The translations under genes were made by a program, and so were the position numbers. 64,000 bases of DNA from Pomphorhynchus laevis (taxonomy: Eukaryota; Acanthocephala; Palaeacanthocephala; Echinorhynchida; Pomphorhynchidae): NCBI GenBank assembly GCA_012934845.2, contig WNNJ02001604.1, positions 1-64,000 on the forward strand. The letters are read 5' to 3'. How positions within the stretch are numbered: the first letter of the stretch is position 1; every line of letters starts with the position of its first letter. Under the pieces are notes generated by a model that worked only from the letters and a program-made list of their open reading frames with translations, was not told where the DNA came from and made no database searches. Positions 1-12,100 of this stretch are shown in pieces.

Positions 1-3000
1 AAAAAGAGCAACCTTAAAGTTTACTATAATTTTGCGCTAAAATTAAACAATTTATAGAAAATGCTATATTTTCAAATACCAGGGCAGACCTCAAAATATA
101 AATCAAAAAAACTCAAACTACTGCTTAGTGCTTTCAGTAATCATGGAAGTTTAGGCGTTACAAATATTATGCTGATCGTTAACTGTGGACATTTTTAATA
201 AAAAGCAGCTTTTAAGATTTTGGCATATTTCAATGAAAATGCAAGTCTGTAGTTATTAAGCTTGTTTCATCCAATCTCAATGATACATATGACAAACGTT
301 TGTATATATTTAACGAACTATCTTATGACGCAACAAATGAATTGACTAAAATGGTTAGAGATGTCTGATAAGCAAGTTTTTTGTTTACGAGAATTTAGCA
401 GTTTAAATTGAGCTATTTAGAGAAAATGCTATTTTTCAAAAGTCAAGCAGGCAGCCGAAACCTCATAGAGATAGCTCACACTACTGATGAGTGCTTTGGT
501 TCATCTTTGACTTTAAAAATAAAAAAGTATTCTGATCAGTATGTGTTTACCAGTTAACCGACACCGCTTTCGACATATGCCGTATTCCATCGAAATCTAT
601 GACCATTGTTCTCATGCATGTTTTATGCAATCTAAATAAAACAAATGCCAGATTCTTAAAAAGGTTAAAAAAATAACACAATGTCGCATTTAAAAAACTC
701 TTAATATTAATAAAGATGGTCTTATAATCAAGATTAAAGTTTTCTCTAATTTTGCCGCTAAATTTAAGCGATTTATAAAACTGCGATTATTCAAAAGTCA
801 AAACAGCCAGCTAAACATTTAATCAAGATAGATCATACTATTGATGAGTTATTCTGGCTATATTTGACGTCTAGGAGGGACTAATAGTATGCTGATCGTT
901 AGTGTTGACAAGTTTTTTACTAACATCAGCTTTCAACATATTACCGTATTCTCTTAAAATCAATGAGCATGTTTATCATGCATGTTTGATGCAATCCTAC
1001 TGATAGTTATGCCAAATTCTTATAAGTGAGATAAAATGAACACAATGAACATCATTATAACGCCTGATATAAATAAAGATAATCTGGTAAGCAACTTTTA
1101 TGTTTACTATAATTTTGCCGCTAAAATTAAGCGATTTATAGGAAATTGTATTTTTAAAAGTCAAGCAGAGAGCCAAATCGTCATCGAGATGAATCATACC
1201 ACTGATTTAGTCTTTGGACAATATTAAAGTTTAGACGTTACAAATAGTATGCTGATCGTTGACTGTTAACGTTTTTATCTACAGCAGCTTTCAACATTTT
1301 GACCTGTTTTAATCAAATGCTAGACTGTTGTTATTATGTAATCTCTGTAATACATATGACAATCTTTTAAGTAACTTAAGGAATGACACCATGACGCCAC
1401 AAATGAATTGACCTTTATGAATAGAGATGGTCTGATAAGCAAGTTTTTGTTTACGAGAATTCATCAGTTCGAATTAAGCTATTTAGGGAAAATGCTATTT
1501 TTTCAAAATTTTAGCCGGCAGCCGACACGTCATCGAGATGACTCATACTACAGATTAGTGCTTTTGTTCATTTTTGACGCTTAGAAGTAACAAATAGTAA
1601 TCTGATCAATAAGGGCTAATAAGTTTTTGCCCGACAGCAGCTTTTGACCCGTTTCAATGAAATGCTGGACTGTTTTTATTATGATTGTTTAATGCAATCT
1701 CACGATACACTTCATCGGGATGCATCATACCACATATGATTGCTTTTGTTTATCTTTGACGCTTAGAAGTAACGAATAGTATTCTGATCGTTTTGGTAGA
1801 CTAGTTATTACCTGATAGCAGCTTTAAAAAATTGCCGTATTCCATTGAATTTATGACCATTGTAATCATGCATGTTTGATGCAATCTTAATTTGACAACT
1901 GCCAAGGTATTTTGAAGGATAATAAAATTGCACAATAAAAGATCATTCAAACGACTGAGATATATAAAAATGATCTAATTAGCCAGTTTTAAGTTTACTA
2001 CAAATTTGCCGCAAAAATTTAAGCAATTTTTAGAAAATGGTATTTTTTAAAAGTCAAGCCCACAGCCGAAACGTCATCAAGTTAGCCTTTACAACAGAAA
2101 AGTTCTTTTGTTCATCTTTGACATTTCAAAGTGATTAATAGTATGATGCTCGTTAGTGTTGACCAGTAATTATGGGACAGCAGCTTTCAAAATATTGCCG
2201 TACTCCATTAAAATCCATGACCATTGTTATCATGCTTGTTTGATGCAATTAGAATGATACACCTGCCAAATTTATTTGAATAATAAAAACGACACAACTT
2301 TGCATAATTTAAACACTTGATATAATGAAAGATAGTTCAAAAGGAGCAACCTTAAAGTTTACTATAATTTTGTGCTAAAATAAAACAATTTATAGAAAAT
2401 GCTATATTTTCAAATACAAGGCAGACCTCAAAATATAAATTAAAATAACTCATAATACTGCTTAGTGCTTTCAGTAATCATGGAAGCTTAAGGGTTACAA
2501 ATAGTATGCTGATCGTTAACTGTGGACATTTTTACTAAACAACAGCTTTCACTTTTTTGGCATATTTCAATGAAAATGCTAGACTGTTGTTATTACGCTT
2601 GTTTAATCCAATCTTAATGACACATATGACAACCTCTTGAATATTTTTAACAAATGATATTATGACGCAACAAATGAATTGACTAATATGAATAGAGATG
2701 TCTGATAAGCAAGTTTTTTGTTTACGAGAATTTAGCAGTTTGAATTGAGCTATTTAGAGAAAATGCTATTTTTCAAAAGTCAAGCAGGCAGCCGAAACCT
2801 CATCGAGATAGCTCATACTACAGATGAGTGCTTTCGTTCATCTTTGACGTGAATAAGTAAAATAGTATTCTGATCGGTATGTGTTTTGCAGTACACCGAA
2901 ATCAGCTTTCGACATATGCCGTATTCTATCCAAATCTATGACCATTGTTATCATGCATGTTGTATTCAATCTAAATAAAACAATTGCCAGATTTTTTAAA

Positions 3001-5985
3001 AGGATAAAAAAAACAATGTCGCATTTTAAAAACTTTTGATATTTATAAAGATGGTCTTATAATCAAGATTAAATTTTTCAATAATTTTGCCGCTAAATTT
3101 AAGCGATTTATAAAACTGCGATTATACAAAACTCAAACAGACGGCTAAACGTAATCAAGATGGATCATACTACTGATGAGTTTTTCTAGCTATATTTGAC
3201 GTCTAGGAGGGACTAATAGTATGCTAATCGTAAGTGTTGACAAGTTTTTAACTTACATCAGCTTTCAACATATTGCTGTATTCACTAAAAATCAATGAGC
3301 ATGTTTATCATGCATGTTTAATGCAATCCTACTGATAGTTATGCTAAATACTTTAAAGTGAGATAAAATGACACAATGACGCATTATTATAACGCCTTGT
3401 ATTAAACAAGATAGTATGGTAAGCAACTTTTATGTTTACTATAATTTTGCCGCTTAAATAAGGCGATTTTTAGAAAATGGTATTTTTAAAAGTCAAGCAG
3501 AGAGCCAAACCGTCATCGAGATGAATCATACCACTGATTTAGTCTTCTGACATAATTGAAGTTTAGAAGTTACAAATAGTATGCTGATCGTTGACTGTTA
3601 ACTTTTTCATCTACGCTGCTTTCAACATTTTGACCTGTTTTAATCAAATGCTAGACTGATGTTATTATGTAATTTCTGTAATACATATGACAGTCTTTTA
3701 AGTAACTTAAGGAATGAGACCATGACGCCACAAATAAATTGACCTTTATGAATAGAGATGGTCTGATAAGCAAGTTTTTGTTTACTAGAATTCATCAGTT
3801 CGAATTAAGCTATTTATGGAAAATGCTATTTTTTCAAAATTTTAGCCGACAGCAGACACGTCATCGAGATGACTCATACTACACATTAGTGCTTTTGTTC
3901 ATTTTTGACCCTTAGAAGTAACAAATAGTAATCTGATCAATAAGGGCTAATAAGTTTTTGCCCGACAGCAGCTTTTGACCCGTTTCAATGAAATGCTGGA
4001 CTGTTTTTATTATGATTGTTTAATGCAATCTCACGATACACTTCATCGGGATGCATCATACCACATATGATTGCTTTTGTTTATCTTTGACGCTTAGAAG
4101 TAACGAATAGTATTCTGATCGTTTTGGTAGACTAGTTATTACCTGATAGCAGCTTTAAAAAATTGCGGTATTCCATTGAATTTATGACCATTGTAATCAT
4201 GCATTTTTGATGCAATCTTAATTTGACAACTGCCAAGGTATTTTGAAGGATAATAAAACTGCTCAATAAAGGATCAGTCAAACGACTGAGATATATAAAA
4301 ATGATCTAATTAGCCAGTTTTAAGTTTACTACAAATTTGCCGCAAAAATTAAGCAATCTTTAGAAAATGGTATTGTTTAAAAGTCAAGCCCGCAGCTGAA
4401 ACGTCATCAAGTTAGCCTGTACAACAGAAAAGTTCTTTTGTTCATCTTTGACGTTTTAAAGTGATTAATAGTATGATGATCGTTAGTATTGACCAGTAAT
4501 TATGGGACAGCAGCTTTCAAAATATTGCCGTACTCCATTTAAATCCATGACCATTGTTATCATGCTTGTTTGATGCAATTAGAATGATACACCTGCCAAA
4601 TTTATTTGAATAATAAAAACGACACAACTTTGCATAATTTAAACACTTGATATAATGAAAGATAGTTCAAAAGGAGCAACCTTAAAGTTTACTATAATTT
4701 TGCGCTAAAATTAAACAATTTATAGAAAATGCTATATTTTCAAATACAAGGCAGACCTCAAAATATAAATTAAAATAACTCATAATACTGCTTAGTGCTT
4801 TCAGTAATCATAGAAGCTTAAGGGTTACAAATAGTATGCTGATCGTTAACTGTGGACATTTTTACTAAACAACAGCTTTCACTATTTTGGCATATTTCAA
4901 TGAAAATGCTAGACTGTTGTTATTACGCTTGTTTAATCCAATCTTAATGACACATATGACAACCTCTTGAATATTTTTAACAAATGATATTATGACGCAA
5001 CAAATGAATTGACTAATATGAATAGAGATGTCTGATAAGCAAGTTTTTTGTTTACGAGAATTTAGCAGTTTGAATTGAGCTATTTAGAGAAAATGCTATT
5101 TTTCAAAAGTCAAGCAGGCAGCCGAAACCTCATCAAGATAGCTCATACAACAGATGAGTGCTTTCGTTCATCTTTGACGTGAATAAGTAAAATAGTATTC
5201 TGATCGGTATGTGTTAAGCAGTTAACCGACATCAGCTTTCGACATATGCCGTATTCTATCTAAATCTATGAACATTGTTAACATGCATGTTGTATGCAAT
5301 CTAAATAAAACAAATGCCAGATTTTTAAAAAGGATAAAAAAAACAATGACGCATTTTAAAAACTTTTGATATTTATAAAGATGGTCTTATAATCAAGATT
5401 TAATTTTTCAATAATTTTGCCGCTAAATTTAAGCGATTTATAAAACTGCGATTTTACAAGCTCAAACAGACGGCTTAACGTAATCAAGATGGATCATACT
5501 ACTGATGAGTTATTCTGGCTATATTTGACGTCTAGGAGAGAATAATAGTATGCTGATCGTCAGTGTTGACAAGTTTTTGACTAACATCAGCTTTCAACAT
5601 ATTGCCGTATTCTCTTAAAATCAATGAGCATGTTTATCATGCATGTTTGATGCAATCCTACTGATAGTTATGCCAAATTCTTATAAGTGAGATAAAATGA
5701 CACAATGACGCATCATTATAACGCCTGATATTAAAAAAGATAGTCTGGTAAGCAACTTTTATGTTTACTATAATTTTGCCGCTAAAATTAAGCGATTTAT
5801 AGGAAATTGTATTTTTAAAAGTCAAGCAGAGAGCCAAATCCGTCATCGAGATGAATCATACCACTGATTTAGTCTTCTGACATAATTGAAGTTTAGACGT
5901 TACAAATAGTATGCTGATCGTTGACTGTGAACGTTTTTATCTACGCTGCTTTCAACATTTTGACCTGTTTTAATCAAATGCTGGA
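1..5985. repeat. Satellite array, about 2.33-kb higher-order repeat
   Basis: This AT-rich tandem repeat fills the stretch with no supported gene. Using the recurring core tagtatgctgatcgtt and its variants as phase marker, monomers start at 2503, 2863, 3218, 3578, 3927, 4109, 4470 and 4833. One higher-order unit of 2330 bp therefore holds six monomers of 349-363 bp and one of 182 bp. Monomers differ clearly from one another, but the same monomer type in successive units is nearly identical, as expected for a homogenised higher-order repeat. All monomers share motifs such as atgcatgtttgatgcaatc, cagcagcttt and a cgtcatcgagatg block. Short minus-strand ORFs of about 62-66 codons (for example 997-1197 and 5658-5846) recur at the same monomer type and look incidental. 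A centromeric or heterochromatic location is possible but not shown by the sequence. Confidence 0.93.
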
Positions 5986-6000
5986 CTGATGTTATTATGT
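5986..6000. repeat. Target site duplication of RTE copy 1 (left)
   Basis: The 15-mer ctgatgttattatgt sits here at the end of the satellite and recurs at 9179-9193, on the far side of the LINE. Uninterrupted satellite monomers carry one copy followed by aatttctg. The repeat therefore marks a target-primed insertion. Confidence 0.9.
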
Positions 6001-9000
6001 CTTCTTCTTAGCGTTTATCCCGTATGACGGGGTCCGCTTGCCACGATCGTTGACGCCAAAATGCCTTCTTTGCTGCGTCTTTGGGCGTGAGTCCGACCAT
6101 TTTCATGTCCTTAAGAAGGGTATCCATCCATCTTTTCTGTGGTCTTCCTATTGGTCTCTTTCCGTCGACCTCGATTTGAAATGGTGCCTGCGCTTATGTG
6201 TTTACGTCTGCCCTCATTACATGTCCATACCATCGCAGCCTTGATTTTCTCAGTTTGTCTGCTATGGGTGCTTCGCCAAATCGCTTGCGGATGTCTTCGT
6301 TACGGACATGATCTAGGCGAGTCTTTCCTGCGATCCACCTTAGCATTTTGGTTTCCATGCATCCAAGCTTACGTTCTGCTTCTGCTGTCATTGCCCAGCA
6401 CTCAGCACCGTACATTGCTACAGGCCGTATTACGCTTCTGTAGAACTTCGATTTGAGTTTGTCTGGCATGCGTTTGTCGCACAAAACTCCAGTGGCTGCT
6501 CTCCATTTTGTCCAGCTTGCGTTGATGCGAGTGGTGACGTCTTTTGCCACTCCTCCTGTGCTGGAGATGACTGATCCCAGATATTTGAACGCAGTTGTCT
6601 TTGGCAGAAGCACGCCATTAACTGATATGCTTACATCTTTGTTCTGGTTCGTCGTCATGTACTCTGTTTTGGCTGTGTTCAGTTTCAACCCAAACTGTGC
6701 CAGGCGATCGTGCCATTGCTGAACTTGTTGCTCGAGGTCATGTTTGTCTTTAGATACCAGCATAACATCGTCGGCATACAGGATGGTCCATGGTGCTTGT
6801 CTTAGAAGGTCTTTCGTAATCACGTCCATAACTATGATGAATAGTAATGGGGAGAGTGCAGATCCTTGGTGCACACCGACTGAGATTGGAAATTCTCTGG
6901 ATTTTCCCGCTGCTGTTAGCACATTGCTCGTCGTTCCTTTGTACAACATCTTCACCCATTCGATCAATTCCTCCGGTACTTTTCTGCGTCTCAAAGCGTA
7001 CCATATAAGCTTATGAGGTACTCTGTCGAACGCTTTCTCAAGGTCCAGAAAAGCTACATGGAGGGGCTGCTTCTTCTCTCTGTGCTTTTCAAGGAGTAGT
7101 CTGGCTGAGTGTATTGCATCGATGGCTCCACAGTTGCGCACAAAGCCTGCCTGGTTGACACTTAGTTTGACGGAGTCACGGATTCTCTTGTCGAGCACTC
7201 TCTCGAAGATTTTCATGGTGTGACTGAGAAGACGAATTGGGCGGTAGTTTTCACAATCTGCTGGGCTTCCTTTCTGCTTCCAGATTGGGATAGTTATGCT
7301 TCGACTCCAGTCTTCTGGCACCTCTTTTGCGTCAACAATCTTCTGGAGAAAATTAGTTAGCCATGGTGTCCACTCATCCGGATTGATTCTCCAGAAGTCC
7401 ACCGCTAAATCATCGGGTCCGTTGGCTTTACCCGGCTTCATCTTCATCATTGCCTCTCTGACCTCTGCACCATTGAGTGGATCGACTTGTGTGTGATTTG
7501 GAGTCCCCTCTGGTATTGGTGGATGTTCAAACTCTTCTGTAAAGATGGCTTTAAAATATCTTCTCCATCTCTCCAGCACGTCTTGTGGGTGTATAATGAG
7601 TTTTCCCTGCTCATTGCTGATACCATGGAACTTTTCGATGTCTGCTGCCTTCTTCCGTCTTGAACGGGCTAGTCGGTACACGCCTTTTTCTCCTTCTCGA
7701 GTGTCGAGCTTTTGGTAGAGGTTATCTAGGTGGTTACTCCTAGCAATAGCCACTTGTTTCCTTGCTTTCTTTTTCGCTCGGTGATATTCATCTTTGTTCT
7801 CCTGTGTTTGTGCTATCCGGAGAGCCTTGTATGAATTTTTCTTTGCCTTCACTGCGTCTTTGACCTCTTCTGTCCAAAACCAAGTTTCTTTGTCGATGTA
7901 TTTTTGACATGGCTTGGTGGATCCGAGTATGTGCTTTGCAGCTAGGTGGATCGTGCAGCGCAACGCGGTCCAGGTGTCCTGTACTCCATGTATGCTAGGT
8001 AGTCTTATCCGGGCCAGCTTTGCCTTTGTTCCAACTGTGTCTTCTTCCCTCAGTTTCCACCACTTGATTCGGCTCGTCTTTGTTTGTTCTGGCCTCGGTT
8101 TACGGGGGACTTCAATTTTCAGGTCACATATCAGTGGCTTATGTTGAGTCGCTGTGGTCTCTGATGGAATGACCTTTGTGTCTAGCACCGTCTTCTTGTG
8201 TTTTCGCCTTACCAGGACAAAATCAATTTGCGACTTCCTGATTTGTGAGCCCGTTCCATGGTAATATGTGTACAGGTGGCTCGGCCTTTTTGTGAAGTTG
8301 GTGTTGGTGATGGTGAGGTTGTGCGTAGTTGCAAACTCCAGTAGTTGTTCCCCTTCTGCGTTCTTCTCACCTATGCCATATCCACCGTGACATTCACTCT
8401 CATCCGTCTGTCCAACATGGGCATTCATATCACCGGCTATGATCACATAGTCTTCTTCGGGGACTTCTGCCATCTTTTCATCTAGCATTTCCCAGAAGTC
8501 CAGCTTCTCTTTATCTGTGCATCCTGTTTGAGGAGCGTACACAGAGAAGTAGTGTACGGTCGTTTCGCATAATGCCAGCTTAATCTTCATCAACCTCCCA
8601 GTGTATCGCGTCACTTCGCACACTTGGTCTCTGAGTCTCTCTGCTACGACAATGGCTACTCCGTTTCGTGCTGTCTCAGTTCCCATATAATACAGTTTGT
8701 ATCCGTCTCCAATTTCCTTGGCTTTTCCGCCCTTCCATTTAGTCTCTTGAATTACAAGAATGTCAATCTTTCTCCTCTTTAGGTCAGCTGCAATTTCTCG
8801 AGATTTACCCGTCAGTGTTCCTACTTTGAGCGTTGCAACTTGTACGTATGATTGGGCCAGATAACTTGCGTCTCGGCGTCGTCCTTCCGTCGTGAACCCT
8901 CGCTTATTTGCCGAACAGACCGGGTCTTGTCTGATCGCACATCCTCGTGAATTTTTCGAACAGGCCGGATGGCACCTCCTGAACGCGTCGTCTACAGAGG

Positions 9001-9178
9001 ACGCCTTAGTATTGGCGGGGTCATTTTGATTAAACTTTATCATGGTTTGATGGTTGCGACAATTGTTTTCCCGACCGGCTGCCGAATGCCTGTCGTCGGT
9101 AAGGTCCGCGTTTGGTTCACGCTCACAGAGAGTAAGTGTTATCCAGTGGCACCACGAGGAGGAACGGACCGCACCACC
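6001..9178 (-). mobile_element. RTE-clade LINE, full-length copy 1
   Basis: A 3178-bp non-LTR retrotransposon on the minus strand lies inside a satellite monomer and is bounded by a 15-bp target duplication. Its GC content is visibly higher than the satellite. It encodes an apurinic-type endonuclease followed by reverse transcriptase in one ORF, the RTE layout. On the coding strand the element ends with a TAA codon followed directly by a short GAA/AAG tail, so there is practically no 3' UTR, as is common for RTE elements. About 135 bp precede the first ATG. It is identical in length and flanks to the copy at 21367-24544, which arose by segmental duplication rather than by a second insertion. 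Confidence 0.93.
6194..9043 (-). CDS. RTE LINE endonuclease-reverse transcriptase ORF
   Basis: A 949-residue ORF that nicks target DNA and copies the element RNA. The endonuclease spans about residues 68-310. Visible are QETKW (Glu100), SVYAPQTG (Tyr169), GDMN (Asp205, Asn207), QIDFVLV (Asp274) and the TATQH box (His301), the expected exonuclease-endonuclease-phosphatase catalytic set. The RT follows at about 540-830: FLDLEKAFD (Asp667), GVHQGSALSPLLF (723-735), YADD (756-759) and FKYLG (819-823). The ATG start precedes the endonuclease by about 65 residues. The ORF stops with TAA after YGHVMRADVNT. Another 61 codons stay open in the same frame to a second TAA at 6008-6010, right at the tail, and encode a GKRPIGRPQKRWMD region typical of RTE C-termini. 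The first stop is therefore probably premature, and it is present in both copies. Confidence 0.93.
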   Translation of the reverse strand: MIKFNQNDPANTKASSVDDAFRRCHPACSKNSRGCAIRQDPVCSANKRGFTTEGRRRDASYLAQSYVQVATLKVGTLTGKSREIAADLKRRKIDILVIQETKWKGGKAKEIGDGYKLYYMGTETARNGVAIVVAERLRDQVCEVTRYTGRLMKIKLALCETTVHYFSVYAPQTGCTDKEKLDFWEMLDEKMAEVPEEDYVIIAGDMNAHVGQTDESECHGGYGIGEKNAEGEQLLEFATTHNLTITNTNFTKRPSHLYTYYHGTGSQIRKSQIDFVLVRRKHKKTVLDTKVIPSETTATQHKPLICDLKIEVPRKPRPEQTKTSRIKWWKLREEDTVGTKAKLARIRLPSIHGVQDTWTALRCTIHLAAKHILGSTKPCQKYIDKETWFWTEEVKDAVKAKKNSYKALRIAQTQENKDEYHRAKKKARKQVAIARSNHLDNLYQKLDTREGEKGVYRLARSRRKKAADIEKFHGISNEQGKLIIHPQDVLERWRRYFKAIFTEEFEHPPIPEGTPNHTQVDPLNGAEVREAMMKMKPGKANGPDDLAVDFWRINPDEWTPWLTNFLQKIVDAKEVPEDWSRSITIPIWKQKGSPADCENYRPIRLLSHTMKIFERVLDKRIRDSVKLSVNQAGFVRNCGAIDAIHSARLLLEKHREKKQPLHVAFLDLEKAFDRVPHKLIWYALRRRKVPEELIEWVKMLYKGTTSNVLTAAGKSREFPISVGVHQGSALSPLLFIIVMDVITKDLLRQAPWTILYADDVMLVSKDKHDLEQQVQQWHDRLAQFGLKLNTAKTEYMTTNQNKDVSISVNGVLLPKTTAFKYLGSVISSTGGVAKDVTTRINASWTKWRAATGVLCDKRMPDKLKSKFYRSVIRPVAMYGAECWAMTAEAERKLGCMETKMLRWIAGKTRLDHVRNEDIRKRFGEAPIADKLRKSRLRWYGHVMRADVNT

Positions 9179-9193
9179 CTGATGTTATTATGT
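9179..9193. repeat. Target site duplication of RTE copy 1 (right)
   Basis: Second copy of ctgatgttattatgt. The satellite resumes directly with aatttctga, the continuation of the monomer interrupted at 6000. Confidence 0.9.
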
Positions 9194-12100
9194 AATTTCT
9201 GATATACGTATGACAATCTTTTAAGTAACTTAAGGAATGAGACCAAAGCGCCACAAATGAATTGACCTTTATGAATAGAGATGGTCTGATAAGCAAGTTT
9301 TTGTTTACGAGAATTCATCAGTTCGAATTAAGCTATTTATGGAAAATGCTATTTTTTCAAAATTTTAGACGGCAGCCGACACGTCATCGAGATGACACAT
9401 AATACAGATTAGTGCTTTTGTTCATTTTTGACGATTAGAAGAACAAATAGTAATCTGATCAAAAAGGGCTAATAAGTTTTTGCCAGACAGCAGCATTTGA
9501 CCCGTTTCAATGAAATGCTGGACTGTTTTTATTATGATTGTTTAATGCAATCTCACGATACACTTCATCGGGATGCATCATACCACATACGATTGCTTTT
9601 GTTTATCTTTGACGCTTAGAAGTAACGAATAGTATTCTGATCGTTTTGGTAGACTAGTTATTACCTGATAGCAGCTTTAAAAAATTGCCGTATTCCATTG
9701 AATTTATGACCATTGTAATCATGCATTTTTGATGCAATCTTAATTTGACAACTGCCAAGGTATTTTGAAGGATAACAAAAATGCTCAATAAAGGATCAGT
9801 CAAACGACTGAGATATATAAAAATGATCTAATTAGCCAGTTTTAAGTTTACTACAAATTTGCCGCAAAAATTAAGCAATCTTTAGAAAATGGTATTGTTT
9901 AAAAGTCAAGCCCACAGCTAAAACGTCATCAAGTTAGCCTGTACAACAGAAAAGTTCTTTTGTTCATCTTTGACGTTTTAAAGTGATTAATAGTATGAAG
10001 ATCGCTAGTATTGACCTGTAATTATGGGACAGCAGCTTTCAAAATATTGCCGTACTCCATTTAAATCCATGACCATTGTTATCATTCTTGTTTGATGCAA
10101 TTAGAATGATACACCTGCCAAATTTATTTGAATAATAAAAACGACACAACTTTGCATAATTTAAACACTTGATATAATGAAAGATAGTTCAAAAGGAGCA
10201 ACCTTAAAGTTTACTATAATTTTGCGCTAAAATTAAACAATTTATAGAAAATGCTATATTTTCAAATACAAGGCAGACCTCAAAATATAAATTAAAATAA
10301 CTCATAATACTGCTTAGTGCTTTCAGTAATCATAGAAGCTTAAGGGTTACAAATAGTATGCTGATCGTTAACTGTGGACATTTTTACTAAACAACAGCTT
10401 TCACTTTTTTGGCATATTTCAATGAAAATGCTAGACTGTTGTTATTACGCTTGTTTAATCCAATCTTAATGACACATATGACAACCTCTTGAATATTTTT
10501 AACAAATGATATTATGACGCAACAAATGAATTGACTAATATGAATAGAGATGTCTGATAAGCAAGTTTTTTTACGAGAATTTAGCAGTTTGAATTGAGCT
10601 ATTTAGAGAAAATGCTATTTTTCAAAAGTCAAGCAGGCAGCCGAAACCTCATCGAGATAGCTCATACTACAGATGAGTGCTTTCGTTCATCTTTGACGTT
10701 TATAAGTAAAATAGTATTCTGATCAGTATGTGTTTTGCAGTTAACCGACATCAGCTTTCGACATATGCCGTATTACATCTAAATCTATGACCATTGTTAT
10801 CATGCATGTTTTATGCAATCTAAATAAAACAAATGCCAGATTTTTAAAAAGGATAAAAAAAACAATGACGCATTTTAAAAACTTTTGATATTTATAAAGA
10901 TGGTCTTATAATCAAGATTTAATTTTTCAATAATTTTGCCGCTAAATTTAAGCGATTTATAAAACTGCGATTTTACAAGCTCAAACAGACGGCTTAACGT
11001 AATCAAGATGGATCATACTACTGATGAGTTATTCTGGCTATATTTGACGTCTAGGAGAGAAGAATAGTATGCTGATCGTCAGTGTTGACAAGTTTTTAAC
11101 TAACATCAGCTTTCAACATATTGCCGTATTTACTAAGAATCAATGAGCATGTTTATCATGCATGTTTGATGCAATCCTACTGATAGTTATGCAAAATACT
11201 TATAAGTGAGATAAAATGACACAATGACGCATCATTATAACGCCTGATATTTAAAAAGATAGTCTGGTAAGCAACTTTTATGTTTACTATAATTTTGCCG
11301 CTAAAATTAAGCGATTTATAGGAAATTGTATTTTTAAAAGTCAAGCAGAGAGCCAAACCGTCATCGAGATAAATCATACCACTGATTTAGTCTTCTGACA
11401 TAATTAAAGTTTAGACGTTACAAATAGTATGCTGATCGTTGACTGTGAACGTTTTTATCTACGCTGCTTTCAACATTTTGACCTGTTTTAATCAAATGCT
11501 AGACTGATGTTATTATTTAATCTCTGTAATACATATTACAATCTTTTAAGTAACTTAAAAAACGAGACCATGTTGACACAAATGAATTGACCTTTATGAA
11601 TAGAGATGGTCTGATAAGCAAGTTTTTGTTTACGAGAATTCATCAGTTCAAATTAAGCTTTTTAGGGAAAGTACTTTTTTTTCAAAATTTTAGCCGGCAG
11701 TTGACACGTCATCGAGATGACTCATACTACAGATTAGTTATTTTGTTCATTTTTGACGCTTAGAAGTAAAAAATAGTAATCTGATCAATAAGGGCTAACA
11801 AGTTTTTGCCCGACAGCAGCTTTTGACCTGTTTCAATGAAATGCTGGACTGTTTTTATTATGATTGTTTAACGCAATGTCACGATACACTTCATCGGGAT
11901 GCATCATACCACATATGATTGCTTTTGTTTATCTTTGACGCTTAGAAGTAACGAATAGTATTCTGATCGTTTTAGTAGACTAGTTATTACCTAATAGCAG
12001 CTTTAAAAAATTGCCGTATTCCATTAAATTTATGACCATTGTAATCATGCATTTTTGATGCAATCTTAATTTGACAACTTCCCAGGTATTTTGAAGGATA

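Noticed and set aside
997-1197. Recurring minus-strand ORF of about 62-86 codons (MIHLDDDLALCLTFKN-like), also at 5658, 11177, 18702, 21025, 26544, 38838, 41182, 51089, 54156 and 58749
   Set aside because: It is phase-locked to one satellite monomer type, has variable length and no recognisable domain, and is what homogenised tandem repeats produce by chance. A codon-position substitution test across units would be needed to revive it.
6038-6722. Plus-strand ORFs inside the RTE elements (for example 6139-6456, 6453-6722)
   Set aside because: They are antisense shadows of the conserved RT coding sequence, with no domain of their own.
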